From an uncultured Lachnospiraceae bacterium (GTDB taxonomy: Bacteria > Bacillota > Clostridia > Lachnospirales > Lachnospiraceae), in NCBI GenBank assembly GCA_910579865.1, contig CAJTXA010000011.1, forward strand, positions 62,001 through 126,000: DNA of 64,000 nt, given 5' to 3'. The position numbers and the translations under genes are program-made. This document shows, one piece after another, positions 7,716 through 16,965 of this stretch; position 1 is the first letter of the stretch, and every line of letters starts with the position of its first letter. The notes under the pieces were generated by a model, which was given only the letters and a program-made list of their open reading frames with translations, made no database searches and was not told the origin of the DNA.

Positions 7716-9341
7716 CTAAATATTTCTTCTAAATGGTGCATATTTTTGAGCAATCGCTTCTGCTACCTTTATACCATCCATAGCTGCAGAAGTAATTCCT
7801 CCAGCATATCCTGCTCCTTCCCCACAAGGATAAACTCCTAAAATATTGCTTTCCATTCCAGAATCTCGCCAAATACGAACAGGAGAAGACGTTCGGCTTT
7901 CTACCCCAGATAAAAGAGCATCCACTCGATTAAAACCAGAAATCTTTTTTCCAAATGCTACAATGCCTTCCTCTAATGCATCACAAATCGCAGGAGGAAG
8001 TACTTTTTTTAAGTTTGCAAAACAATAGTCTCCTTTTAGATTTGGTTTTATATGAAAAAATTTTTCTGATTTTTGATTTTTTACAAAATCTCCAAATAGT
8101 TGCAATGGAATTTTTCCCTTTCCAGCAAGATAAGCTGCTTCTTCTAACTGTCTTTGAAATGCAATTCCAGCAAGTGGAGAATCTTCTTTAAAATCTTCTG
8201 GCGTTACAGATACGATAATCGCACTATTTGCATTTTCTCCATCACGACTAGAATAACTCATTCCGTTTACAGCAAGTCTTCCTTCTTCAGAAGAAGCATT
8301 TACCACATATCCTCCAGGACACATACAAAAAGAATAGACACTGCGTCCATTGGAAGCTTTATAGGTCAATTTATAATCAGCAGCAGGAAGCATCTTTCTC
8401 TCTTCCATTCCATACTGTGCGAAATCAATCTGTTTTTGCGGATGTTCAATACGAACACCAACCGCAAAAGCTTTTGCTGACATAGAAAGTGATTTTCTTT
8501 CAAGCATAAAAAAGGTATCTCGTGCACTATGTCCAATTGCAAGAATAACCGTTTGACAGGGAATTCTTTCTTTTTCATTTACAATAACAGCCGATACTTT
8601 TGCCGATCCTTCTTTGTTCTCTAATTCTAAATCAGTTACCTGACTTAAAAAACGAACTTCTCCGCCATAAGCTTCTATTTGCTTTCGAATTCCTTTTACT
8701 ACTTTTTGCAGTACATCTGTTCCAATATGCGGCTTATTCCAATATAAAATTTCCTTTGGTGCACCAGCATTTACCAATATCTCTAATACTTTCTGATTTC
8801 TGCCGCAGTTATCATTTACTAAAGTATTTAATTTTCCATCCGAAAATGTCCCAGCACCGCCTTCTCCAAATTGTACATTAGAAAAAGGATTGCAGATTCC
8901 CTCTTTCCAAAACACTGCTACCGTATGTGTGCGGGAGTCTACATCTTCTCCTCGTTCTAATATCAGTGGACGATAACCATACTCTGCAAGGAAAAGCCCA
9001 CAAAATAAACCCGCTGGTCCACTGCCGATAATAATCGGTCGCTCTGTCAGAGTTTCCTTTTGACTATCTTCAAAAAAAGGAAACTGATAGTTCTGTTTTT
9101 TAACAAGTGTAATATTTTTCTCATTTTCGACTCGCTTCATTACACTTTTTTCATCTACTACTTCTACCCAAACAGAATAAACCAATTTTACCAAAGGTTT
9201 TTTTCTAGCATCAATGGAGCACTTTGCGATTTTCCATTCTTTTAACTGTTCTTGCCTGATTCGTAAAACAGATAAAATTTTTTTTTCTAATCTTTCTTTT
9301 GTATGATCGGGTTCCATTTTTATCTGTTGTATCTGTATCAT
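7716..9341 (-). CDS. FAD-dependent oxidoreductase (uncharacterised flavoprotein family)
   Basis: A 541-residue flavoprotein. After an N-terminal domain of about 85 residues comes the FAD-binding dinucleotide motif PIIIGSGPAGLFCGLFLAEYG, then RGEDV. NPFSNVQFGEGGAGTFSDGKLNT is typical of this family of FAD-dependent proteins (COG2509-like). Later segments include ILAIGHSARDTF and a C-terminal GVYPCGEGAGYAGGITSAAMDG. The reaction is unknown. The frame is open to 9407, but the family normally begins at the short strand MIQIQQIK. ATG 9341 gives this and is preceded by AGGAGG, and it avoids overlap with the upstream gene. Confidence 0.85.
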   Translation of the reverse strand: MIQIQQIKMEPDHTKERLEKKILSVLRIRQEQLKEWKIAKCSIDARKKPLVKLVYSVWVEVVDEKSVMKRVENEKNITLVKKQNYQFPFFEDSQKETLTERPIIIGSGPAGLFCGLFLAEYGYRPLILERGEDVDSRTHTVAVFWKEGICNPFSNVQFGEGGAGTFSDGKLNTLVNDNCGRNQKVLEILVNAGAPKEILYWNKPHIGTDVLQKVVKGIRKQIEAYGGEVRFLSQVTDLELENKEGSAKVSAVIVNEKERIPCQTVILAIGHSARDTFFMLERKSLSMSAKAFAVGVRIEHPQKQIDFAQYGMEERKMLPAADYKLTYKASNGRSVYSFCMCPGGYVVNASSEEGRLAVNGMSYSSRDGENANSAIIVSVTPEDFKEDSPLAGIAFQRQLEEAAYLAGKGKIPLQLFGDFVKNQKSEKFFHIKPNLKGDYCFANLKKVLPPAICDALEEGIVAFGKKISGFNRVDALLSGVESRTSSPVRIWRDSGMESNILGVYPCGEGAGYAGGITSAAMDGIKVAEAIAQKYAPFRRNI

Positions 9342-9364
9342 AAAAAATATGCACCTCCTATGAA

Positions 9365-10600
9365 CTATAAGCCCTTTCCAGCTAAAAAACCACTTGACCA
9401 TGCCCATTGAAGATTATAACCTCCACAAGCACCATCCACATCTAAGATTTCCCCAGCAAAATAAAGTCCTTGAACTAGCTTTGATTCTAATGTATCTGCT
9501 TTCACTTCCATTGTATTTACTCCACCAGAACAAACCTGTGCCTGTTCAAATCCCCGATATCCAATCATAATAACAGAAAACCTTTTTAAACAACCTAAGA
9601 GCTGTTCGAATTGTTTCTCGGTTAAGTTTTGTTCTGTTGGTTTTATTTTTGCACATCGCAACAGATAAAAAACAATTTTTCGATTTAATACCCCTAATAG
9701 CGCTTCTTCTATCGTCTTTTGCTTTTGGTTTAATTGTTGTAAAAGAAATTTTCGACTTTGCTTCCAGTCAAGATCTGGAAAAAAATCAATTTCCACCCAA
9801 ACAGACTTTCCTTTTTCAAATGCTCGAATTGCATATCGGCTTAATTGAAAAATCGGAATCCCAGATAAACCATATTCTACAATTTGCAGTTCCCCACGTT
9901 CTTGAAAACATAGCTTTGATTGAATAAAAAGCCGCAAAACTGCCTCTGTCCGAACTCCAGCCATTCCTTTTATTGCATGTTCCCCATAAACATCTTTTCC
10001 TTCAATTGGACAAAGTGCCGGAAGCGGTGGGATTAAATGATGTCCAAACTGCTTTGCCAAAGAATAGCCACTTCCATCGGATCCAGTTTTAGGTGCTGCC
10101 ATAGAACCGGTACAAAGAATGACTTGATCACCATAAAAAACACGGTTATCTTCTAAAAAACAGGAAAATTGATTCTTTTTATTAACAATTTGTCTTATCT
10201 TAGCATTTGTCTCTACTTGTACAAAAAGTCGATCCAATTCTTTTTTTAATAGCAATAATACAGTAGATGCCTGTCCAGAAAATGGATAAAAATATCCATT
10301 TCGTTCCTTAAACTGCATCCCCAATTCAGAAAAAAAAGCAAGGGTATCTTCAAAAGAAAACTGTTCCAAAGCTGGTTTTGGAAAGGAGATTTGTTCCGTT
10401 CGATAGTAGGTTTCAAAAGGAAGCTGTACTCGATTTGTAAAGTTGCATCTTCCATTTCCGGTTACTAAAATCTTTTTTCCAAGATTTTCCTTTTGTTCTA
10501 ATATCGTAACTTTATTTCCCAAACGGGCGGCTGAAATCGCAGCCATCATTCCAGAAGCTCCTCCACCTACTACAATTATTTTTCTTTTCTCTTGTACCAT
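9365..10600 (-). CDS. HI0933/YhiN-family flavoprotein
   Basis: A 411-residue FAD/NAD(P)-binding protein of the HI0933/YhiN (BaiN) family. KIIVVGGGASGMMAAISAARLG at the N-terminus is the FAD Rossmann loop, LGKKILVTGNGRCNFTN is the family signature, and GGVNTMEVKADTLESK with GLYFAGEILDVDGACGGYNLQWAWSSG is the conserved C-terminal end. Related clostridial BaiN proteins have been linked to bile-acid reduction, but that role cannot be inferred here. The frame is open to a GTG at 10663. That codon lies beside the promoter -10 box at 10665-10670, so ATG 10600 (AAAGGG upstream) is the real start. Confidence 0.9.
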   Translation of the reverse strand: MVQEKRKIIVVGGGASGMMAAISAARLGNKVTILEQKENLGKKILVTGNGRCNFTNRVQLPFETYYRTEQISFPKPALEQFSFEDTLAFFSELGMQFKERNGYFYPFSGQASTVLLLLKKELDRLFVQVETNAKIRQIVNKKNQFSCFLEDNRVFYGDQVILCTGSMAAPKTGSDGSGYSLAKQFGHHLIPPLPALCPIEGKDVYGEHAIKGMAGVRTEAVLRLFIQSKLCFQERGELQIVEYGLSGIPIFQLSRYAIRAFEKGKSVWVEIDFFPDLDWKQSRKFLLQQLNQKQKTIEEALLGVLNRKIVFYLLRCAKIKPTEQNLTEKQFEQLLGCLKRFSVIMIGYRGFEQAQVCSGGVNTMEVKADTLESKLVQGLYFAGEILDVDGACGGYNLQWAWSSGFLAGKGL

Positions 10601-10664
10601 GCTATACCCTTTCTTTTTAAATTTTTCTGCTGTTTTTTCTAAATTTACAAATTTTGCAACCACT

Positions 10665-10693
10665 ATTATAATATATCAAAAAGACAAACGCAA
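10665..10693 (-). promoter_or_regulatory. Sigma-A-type promoter of the flavoprotein-proB-proA operon
   Basis: On the minus strand TTGCGT (10693-10688), a 17-bp spacer and TATAAT (10670-10665) lie about 65 bp before the ATG at 10600. It is the only good promoter I see ahead of the seven-gene operon that ends at the 3503-3535 terminator. Confidence 0.65.
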
Positions 10694-10696
10694 GGT

Positions 10697-11311
10697 TCAA
10701 CTGCTATAAGATTCTAAAAATTCATAAAGCACTTCTAAATTTTCTATCGGATAACCACGCAAAATTTCTCGTTTTAAATTCTCTGGTAGTGTTTCAAACT
10801 TAATTTCTGTATAGGCATATAAGGAATCGTCCAAACTATTTCGGACAATGACACGCCCCATTTGTACATCTAAATAAAACTCATTTTCCTTCTCTGGCTC
10901 TTTATAACTTTTTCGAACAACAACGGCTTCTTTTGAAAAATCAATTAACTCTACACTTAAAAATCCATCTTTCTTTTCTTCAAAAAGAGCTTCTTCCATC
11001 ATTTTTTCAAGATATTCTGCAAATTGTTTTCGGTTATTTCCAATTACTTCTGCTGGCATACGTTTTGTTTCTCGAATGGTTGTATTTTGATCAATGCGAT
11101 ATGTTTCCATATAATATAACGTATCCCTTGTAATTCGTTCCTCTGTCTGTACTACTGCATCCACAGTTTCTGGCAAAGCAACACTGGTTTGTACCACTTC
11201 ACTTTTTTGTTCTTCTTCTCGATCCTGTACAAAATACTGATAACTATACAAATAAACTGCAATTCCAAGAAAGCCCGCCAAAAAAAGGCAGATAATATAC
11301 ACTCGCTTCAT
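10697..11311 (-). CDS. BofC C-terminal-domain-like exported protein
   Basis: A 204-residue protein with one N-terminal membrane segment (about 4-22, VYIICLFLAGFLGIAVYLY) and an extracellular rest. The C-terminal half (YLDVQMGRVIVRNSLDD through LKREILRGYPIENLEVLYEFLESY) has the strand-helix pattern of the BofC C-terminal domain. In Bacillus, BofC is a forespore-secreted regulator of sigma-K checkpoint proteolysis. The homology call is from pattern memory and is uncertain. The TTG at 11332 and ATG at 11320 lie in or against the AAAAGGAG ribosome binding site, so ATG 11311 (nine bases downstream) is chosen. Confidence 0.55.
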   Translation of the reverse strand: MKRVYIICLFLAGFLGIAVYLYSYQYFVQDREEEQKSEVVQTSVALPETVDAVVQTEERITRDTLYYMETYRIDQNTTIRETKRMPAEVIGNNRKQFAEYLEKMMEEALFEEKKDGFLSVELIDFSKEAVVVRKSYKEPEKENEFYLDVQMGRVIVRNSLDDSLYAYTEIKFETLPENLKREILRGYPIENLEVLYEFLESYSS

Positions 11312-11410
11312 AAACTTCATCTCCTTTTGCAAAAGATCACCATTCTTTTATTCTAAGCTATATTATCTGCCAAATTATTCTATTTTATACAAAAAATGTA
11401 AAATTCTAAA

Positions 11411-13069
11411 TTACAGCAAATGAAGTTTTTTCAAAAATATAACAAAACGTTCTCCATTTGGAATATTATAAAGATCATTTTCATTGATCCCCTTTAATAC
11501 TAATAATAAAATTCCATATAAAAGAGTTCCGATTATAATAGAAATCAGAACAGGAAAAAAGAATTTTTCTTTTCCTATCGCTTTCTGAAGTCCAAAATAA
11601 ATTCCAAATACCACTGCTCCCATAATTGCAGAACAAACAGTAGGCAAAAGGAATGTACGAATCAATTCCTGTCGATACCTTAATATCCGCCGAATCTCAA
11701 GCGCATTAAAAATACAAATTACCAATGCAAAAATAATATAAGCTACCATAACCCCATAGATGCCAGCATGAAGAAATCGAACAGAAAGTGCCAATAAAAT
11801 CACATGTACTACTAAACCAATTCCAGCATGAATGACAGGTTTATTGACTTGATTAATTCCTTGTAAAATTGCATTTGATACTGTAGAAAGGGAATATACT
11901 ACTGCTGCTACTGAACCATAGCGGAGCAAATAAATATCTGTTTTTTGTACATTTTCAAACAATAAATTTAAAATTGGAGTTGCTAGTACACTCAATCCTA
12001 CTGCACATGGAATCGCTACAATCATTGTAAAACGAATGGCATAGCCAATTTTATTTACAACACGATTTTCATGACCGGCTGCCATCTCTTCACTGAAATC
12101 TGGAACAATCGAAGTCGCTAATGCGGTTGCAATTGCTACAGGAACCATAATTAAAATTTTATATTTATTAGTAAAAATTCCCCAACTAGCTGCTACTTCT
12201 GCTTCTGGAATCTTAAAATATCCTTGCATAATTCGACTAAATATCGCTGCATCCACAGAAGTTCCAATATTCATAATAATGGAACTTAAAACAATTGGAG
12301 CCGATATAAGAAAAAGAATTCTAGTAATTCTTCCATAAGATTCTACTTCTTTTACTCGATCTCTTCGAATCTGCTTTCTAATAATCTTTTTATAAATACT
12401 ATAGACAAAAAGCAGAAAAAGAAGTGCTGCCAAAGCACCTGCACAGGTTCCAAGTGTACCTCCTGCTGCACCATAGGCCTCTGCAAAGGATTTTGTTCCA
12501 GTAACCAAATCAAATTTTTTTCCTTCTACAAATAAAATTGTTGCAGCTACTACACTGATAATGGCATTGACAACCGCTTCTAAAATTTGAGAAACTGCAG
12601 TAGGAACCATTGTTCCAGTCCCTTGAAAATACCCACGAAGAATTCCCATAATCGAAAGAATAAATAAAGTAGGGCCTAATACTTTCAATGCATAGGAACT
12701 CATTGGCTGATGGTTTAACGCACCAGCAATAAAATCCGCCCCAAACCATAATAATGCTCCAGTAATCGCTCCAATTACAACTGCTAATAACATTCCCGTT
12801 TTAAACACACGATACGAACTTCGATATCTACCTTCTCCGTTTTTTTCAGCAACCAGCTTTGATACGGCTGTCGGAAGTCCGTGGTAGGATAAAAGAAGCA
12901 TAACCGCATATGGTTCATAGGCATAAGAGTAATATCCCATTCCTTCATCGCCAATCACATTCGTAAGTGGTATTCGGTAAACAAGTCCAATTAATCGGAC
13001 AATAATACTTGCAATTGCCAGAATACTACCCTGAACAATAAAATTCGAGCGTTTTCTCTTCTTTTTCAT
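11411..13069 (-). CDS. SpoVB/MurJ-like polysaccharide flippase
   Basis: A 552-residue integral membrane protein of the MOP exporter superfamily with about 14 predicted helices. The start (FIVQGSILAIASIIVRLIGLVYRIPLTNVIGDEGMGYYSYAYEPY) is the hallmark of SpoVB/YtgP-type proteins. GILRGYFQGTGTMVPTAVSQILEAVVN (about 141-167) is also typical. Such proteins flip lipid-linked peptidoglycan precursors, in SpoVB's case for the spore cortex. A position next to sporulation genes supports a sporulation or wall role, but vegetative YtgP cannot be excluded. It lies 21 bp after the DUF3048 gene. Confidence 0.85.
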   Translation of the reverse strand: MKKKRKRSNFIVQGSILAIASIIVRLIGLVYRIPLTNVIGDEGMGYYSYAYEPYAVMLLLSYHGLPTAVSKLVAEKNGEGRYRSSYRVFKTGMLLAVVIGAITGALLWFGADFIAGALNHQPMSSYALKVLGPTLFILSIMGILRGYFQGTGTMVPTAVSQILEAVVNAIISVVAATILFVEGKKFDLVTGTKSFAEAYGAAGGTLGTCAGALAALLFLLFVYSIYKKIIRKQIRRDRVKEVESYGRITRILFLISAPIVLSSIIMNIGTSVDAAIFSRIMQGYFKIPEAEVAASWGIFTNKYKILIMVPVAIATALATSIVPDFSEEMAAGHENRVVNKIGYAIRFTMIVAIPCAVGLSVLATPILNLLFENVQKTDIYLLRYGSVAAVVYSLSTVSNAILQGINQVNKPVIHAGIGLVVHVILLALSVRFLHAGIYGVMVAYIIFALVICIFNALEIRRILRYRQELIRTFLLPTVCSAIMGAVVFGIYFGLQKAIGKEKFFFPVLISIIIGTLLYGILLLVLKGINENDLYNIPNGERFVIFLKKLHLL

Positions 13070-13090
13070 TCCACAATCCTTTCTAAACGC

Positions 13091-14182
13091 CTATTCGATT
13101 GAGACTTTTCCTGCATTTTGTATAATACATACCCATGTTTTTCCAGGATTGAGCGTAATCTCCTTGCCAGACGTATCATAGTATCTTGTTACACCAAACT
13201 CTGAATCTTTCTTCCAAGTAATATCAATTGCTTTTCCGTTTGTAATATATTTTCCTTTTCCGCTTCCCGTTGTATAGATATAATAATAACCATCTCCATA
13301 GTCATAATAATCTACATTCTGCATAATAATATTCTTATAGGCAATTTGATTTCCCGTTTCTTTATCAACTTGTTTTGTTCCATACTGATAACGATAATAA
13401 AGACCATCTGACTCTTGATATTCAAACCACGGCTGATTTACTGCATAGCCTGGAGTTACTTTTTTTGCAGAGACTCCATCTTCCAATGTAACTTCTTCCT
13501 CTGAAAAAAGAAACTTTTGTTTATAATCAGAAGGATACTCTTTACGATATCCTTTCTTTTCAATTCCAGCAAGAAGACGATCTCCACTTGTATAACCATT
13601 GTGTGGTGCTACTCGGTCAGAACTTCGAAAAAATGTCGAACCTTCTAATTCTAATCCATTTAAGTTATCAATACTTGAACTATTTAATAAATCTTGTGCA
13701 TAAATTGCCTGTCCCCAATGCACATAAACTGCATCAAATTCTTTTGCAAAGTAACAATAATAGAGACGACTGCTTCGTACAGAGCCAATTTTATCTAAAT
13801 CATCAAAATTTTCATAAATTCCCATCAGCCGTGTAATTCCACCTTCTACAGGTGCTTCATAGATAATATCTGCTTTTTCAATTGCGCTTTGTGGAATCGC
13901 CTCTTTAATATTATTTAACATAATGGCGACTGGTCTGCGGTTGCCTTTCTCTGGATCGACCCATTCCCCAGTTAGCTTACTTTTTATCATACCTTCATGA
14001 CTTATTTCTTCTGTACTCGGATTATCTCCAATAACCAAAGGTGCTACAGTTGTTGTTTCTTGTATTTCTTTTGCTGTTGTCACTTGTGTGGAGGTTTCAT
14101 TCGATACCTTTTCATTTGTCCCGCAGCCAGACAGCAATAGAACTGTCGCCATACAGATTCCTGCTAATAGCTTTTTCTTCAT
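13091..14182 (-). CDS. DUF3048 lipoprotein (YerB-like)
   Basis: A 363-residue exported lipoprotein. The signal peptide ends in lipobox LLSGC. After a Thr-rich linker, RPVAIMLNNIKEAIPQSAIEKADIIYEAPVEGGITRLMGIYE begins the DUF3048 domain. SVRSSRLYYCYFAKEFDAVYVHWGQ and the C-terminal VWKK-like strand region (ITWKKDSEFGVTRYYD) complete it. B. subtilis YerB is the reference homologue and its function is unknown. ATG 14182 follows AGAAGGAAG; a TTG six codons upstream lies before the ribosome binding site and is not used. Confidence 0.9.
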   Translation of the reverse strand: MKKKLLAGICMATVLLLSGCGTNEKVSNETSTQVTTAKEIQETTTVAPLVIGDNPSTEEISHEGMIKSKLTGEWVDPEKGNRRPVAIMLNNIKEAIPQSAIEKADIIYEAPVEGGITRLMGIYENFDDLDKIGSVRSSRLYYCYFAKEFDAVYVHWGQAIYAQDLLNSSSIDNLNGLELEGSTFFRSSDRVAPHNGYTSGDRLLAGIEKKGYRKEYPSDYKQKFLFSEEEVTLEDGVSAKKVTPGYAVNQPWFEYQESDGLYYRYQYGTKQVDKETGNQIAYKNIIMQNVDYYDYGDGYYYIYTTGSGKGKYITNGKAIDITWKKDSEFGVTRYYDTSGKEITLNPGKTWVCIIQNAGKVSIE

Positions 14183-14205
14183 TTTTTCTTCCTTCTGCAA
14201 ATTTT

Positions 14206-14703
14206 TTATCGAGTCAATCCGATTTTTTGCAGAATTTCCTCCTGTTTTTTTTCCATTCTTTTTGCTTCGTTCTCTTTTATATGGTCATATCCAAATAAAT
14301 GTAACATACTATGAGCAACTAAAAATCCCAGCTCTCGTTCCATGGAATGACCATATTTTTCTGCTTGTTCCATTACCTTTTCTACTGAAATTACAATATC
14401 TCCCAACAATAGTTCTCCTGTCTCAGGATGAAATGCATCGGCTGCCTCTTCTTCTAATTTTGAAAAATCAGATGGGGTGGAATATTCCTGCATAGGAAAA
14501 GAAAGTACATCGGTTGGACAATCTAACTTTCGTTGTTCTAAATTGATTTGCTGTATCATAGCATTATCAGTTAAAATCACAGTAACCTCTGCTTCATAAG
14601 GACAGGATTCATAATCAATTGCTGCCTCAATTACCTCTTCAATTAATGTTTGGTATAATATAGGAAGCAGAATCTCTGTTTCATAGGAAATTTCAATTGT
14701 CAC
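14206..14703 (-). CDS. ybeY: Endoribonuclease YbeY
   Basis: YbeY is a zinc-dependent endoribonuclease involved in 16S rRNA 3'-end maturation and ribosome quality control. The 165-residue protein carries the zinc site HSMLHLFGYDH near residues 131-141 (HxxxHLxGxDH), preceded by DVLSFPM (about 65-71) and GDIVISVE (about 100-107). It overlaps the upstream HD gene by four bases, part of the conserved phoH-HD-ybeY neighbourhood of Firmicutes. Confidence 0.96.
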   Translation of the reverse strand: MTIEISYETEILLPILYQTLIEEVIEAAIDYESCPYEAEVTVILTDNAMIQQINLEQRKLDCPTDVLSFPMQEYSTPSDFSKLEEEAADAFHPETGELLLGDIVISVEKVMEQAEKYGHSMERELGFLVAHSMLHLFGYDHIKENEAKRMEKKQEEILQKIGLTR

Positions 14704-15962
14704 AGTACACCTACCTCCTTTTTCATCGCCTCTTCCATAAGCTCTAATTCAATTTCTGTAATACCAGATGTTTTCAAGGTTCCTTTTTCTTTTCGGATTT
14801 TAAAAATTTTCTCTACCAATAGTTCTGGATCGGTTTCCTTTCCTTTTTTTTGGTTAAATTCCATCGTGCTTACAATCGTATCTGCCAGCATAACAATTGC
14901 TGCTTCTTTTGAGGTTGGAATTTTATAATTTACATTATGTTCTTCAATTAACCGAATAACCCGATCTAATATATGGTGCTCTCGACACAGAGAAACTCCT
15001 TCTGTAATATAGTCTTCACCATTTACCAGCTTTCCAATATCATGATACATTGCTCCTGCTTTTACTAATGCACGATCTGCATCAATCGAAGTAGCAACTC
15101 CTTCTGCAATTCGAGCTACTGTAAAACTGTGCTGATAAAGTTCTTGATTTGCCTTTAATTGTCCGAATAGTTCACTATTTTCATCTAACAATAAACTTTG
15201 TCCAGTTTTCTTTTTTCTTTCCTTTTTTAAAGCTCCTTTTTTTATCGATTTTCCAAAGCTATTCTCCACTTTCTTTTTCTCTTTTTCTGTTTTCTGAAAT
15301 GCAATAGTTTCCATAGAAGCAAACAGTGGCAAAAGAAAAGAAAAGACGCCAGTTACTCCTGCTAGTAAGCCACCACTTATCATTGCAATGGACCATTCTG
15401 CTTCCCGATACATATAAAAACGAAATAGTATGGTTCCTGCTGCCTGTAAAAGAAATAAAATAAGAATGGCTCCTATTTTCTTTCCTACCAAATTAGAAGA
15501 AAAGAAATCTCTTAAAAAATAAATTCCAACTCCAGCTACCAACAGATAAAGCATTAAAAGCTCTCCTGTTTCCATTGTATAAAGTACTGCTGTTATTCCA
15601 TAATAAACAGCGGCAGCAAGCCCTACCTCTGGTGTTAGAAAACTCCCTATCATAATTGGAGCAAATGCAATTGGTTTATAAAAACCATCAAATAGAAATC
15701 CTATTGTAATCAAAAGCATCATAATAAAATGAATCCCTAAAATTATTTTCCAATTATCAAGATATTTCTTTAATACATTACCATAAACAAGGCCCAACAA
15801 TAAAGTAACAATTAAACTGGTAATCCATTCTTCTTGATACTTTTCAAAATACAGGGAGCCAACTAAAATGGTAACGAATGAAAGAATAGCCAATGCTGCC
15901 TGTAAAAAAAGATATCTTTTTGTATCATTACTTTCTAGTTCTTTCCTTTGTTCTCTCTCCAT
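14700..15962 (-). CDS. Membrane HD-domain phosphohydrolase (shortened PgpH-type)
   Basis: A 420-residue protein with an N-terminal block of about seven to eight membrane helices (about 15-225) and a cytoplasmic HD domain: QHSFTVARIAEGVATSID (about 274), AGAMYHDIGKLVNGEDY (metal-binding HD), EHHILDRVIRLIEEHN and VMLADTIVSTME. Listerial PgpH and B. subtilis YqfF hydrolyse c-di-AMP, and their genes occupy the same place between phoH and ybeY. Those proteins are about 700 residues and carry a large extracellular N-terminal domain, which is missing here. The c-di-AMP activity is therefore likely, but its external sensing part is lost. It overlaps phoH by 35 bases. Confidence 0.8.
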   Translation of the reverse strand: MEREQRKELESNDTKRYLFLQAALAILSFVTILVGSLYFEKYQEEWITSLIVTLLLGLVYGNVLKKYLDNWKIILGIHFIMMLLITIGFLFDGFYKPIAFAPIMIGSFLTPEVGLAAAVYYGITAVLYTMETGELLMLYLLVAGVGIYFLRDFFSSNLVGKKIGAILILFLLQAAGTILFRFYMYREAEWSIAMISGGLLAGVTGVFSFLLPLFASMETIAFQKTEKEKKKVENSFGKSIKKGALKKERKKKTGQSLLLDENSELFGQLKANQELYQHSFTVARIAEGVATSIDADRALVKAGAMYHDIGKLVNGEDYITEGVSLCREHHILDRVIRLIEEHNVNYKIPTSKEAAIVMLADTIVSTMEFNQKKGKETDPELLVEKIFKIRKEKGTLKTSGITEIELELMEEAMKKEVGVL

Positions 15963-16947
15963 TTTTTTGTCTCTTTACATCCTTTCTTACCTCTTTTTTT
16001 TCGTATTCATCATATGCTTTTACAATCTTTTGTACTAATGGATGCCGAACAACATCCTGTGTGGTTAAATGACAAAATCCAATTTCTCCAATAGAAGATA
16101 ATACATTTACAGCTACATCCAATCCTGATTGCTGACCAGGTGGAAGATCTTTTTGTGATAAATCTCCTGTTATAATTACTTTAGAACCAAATCCGATTCT
16201 CGTCAAGAACATCTTCATCTGAGCTGGTGTTGTATTTTGCGCTTCATCTAGAATAATATAGGCATTGTCTAACGTCCTTCCTCTCATATAAGCAAGTGGT
16301 GCAACTTCAATCAACCCTTTTTCTGTATTATGAAGAAAACTTTCTGCTCCCATAATCTGATATAAAGCATCATAAAGTGGACGTAGATAAGGATCTACCT
16401 TACTTTGTAAATCACCCGGAAGAAACCCTAGTTTCTCTCCTGCTTCAATTGCAGGACGAGTTAAAATAATTCTTCCAATTTCATTCTCCTTAAATGCCTG
16501 TATCGCCATTGCCATTGCTAGATAAGTCTTTCCTGTACCAGCAGGGCCAAGACCAAATACAATCGTTTTTTCTCGAATAAAATCTACATAATGCTTTTGA
16601 CCAAGTGTTTTCGGTTTAATTGGTTTCCCCATTACGGTACGAGCAATAATCGTTTCATCTAATTCAGAAATTGCGCCTACTTTATCTTCAAATGTCAAAG
16701 CTAACGCATAGTCTACCTGTTGTTCTGTAATCTCTGTTCCTTTTTCTGCTAGTGCTATCAATTGTTCTATCACACTTTTTGCTCGCTGTCCAGCAAGATC
16801 AGCTCCAATAATTTTTATTTCTGCATTTCTTACAATCAATGTGACATGAAGGGTTCTCTCAATTTTCTTCATAAAGCGGTCATACTGACCAAAGATATTG
16901 CTGCCTTGGTCAGAAGGAAAATCAAGCCGTATTTCTGTAATTGCCAT
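15928..16947 (-). CDS. PhoH-family ATPase
   Basis: A 339-residue cytosolic P-loop protein. The N-terminal KH-like region (about 30-70) precedes the PhoH ATPase domain with Walker A GPAGTGKTYLAMAMA (about 134-148), LTRPAIEAGEKLGFLPGDL and Walker B YIILDEAQN (about 232-240). Sensor segment VIITGDLSQKDLP follows. PhoH proteins are thought to act in RNA metabolism with YbeY, which fits the adjacent ybeY. The last 35 bases overlap the HD gene. Confidence 0.93.
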   Translation of the reverse strand: MAITEIRLDFPSDQGSNIFGQYDRFMKKIERTLHVTLIVRNAEIKIIGADLAGQRAKSVIEQLIALAEKGTEITEQQVDYALALTFEDKVGAISELDETIIARTVMGKPIKPKTLGQKHYVDFIREKTIVFGLGPAGTGKTYLAMAMAIQAFKENEIGRIILTRPAIEAGEKLGFLPGDLQSKVDPYLRPLYDALYQIMGAESFLHNTEKGLIEVAPLAYMRGRTLDNAYIILDEAQNTTPAQMKMFLTRIGFGSKVIITGDLSQKDLPPGQQSGLDVAVNVLSSIGEIGFCHLTTQDVVRHPLVQKIVKAYDEYEKKEVRKDVKRQKNGERTKERTRK

Positions 16948-16965
16948 GTCGTTTTTATTCTCCTT

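Noticed and set aside
9342..9407. N-terminal extension of the flavoprotein
   Set aside because: The extension overlaps the upstream gene, lacks a ribosome binding site and is not found in the family.
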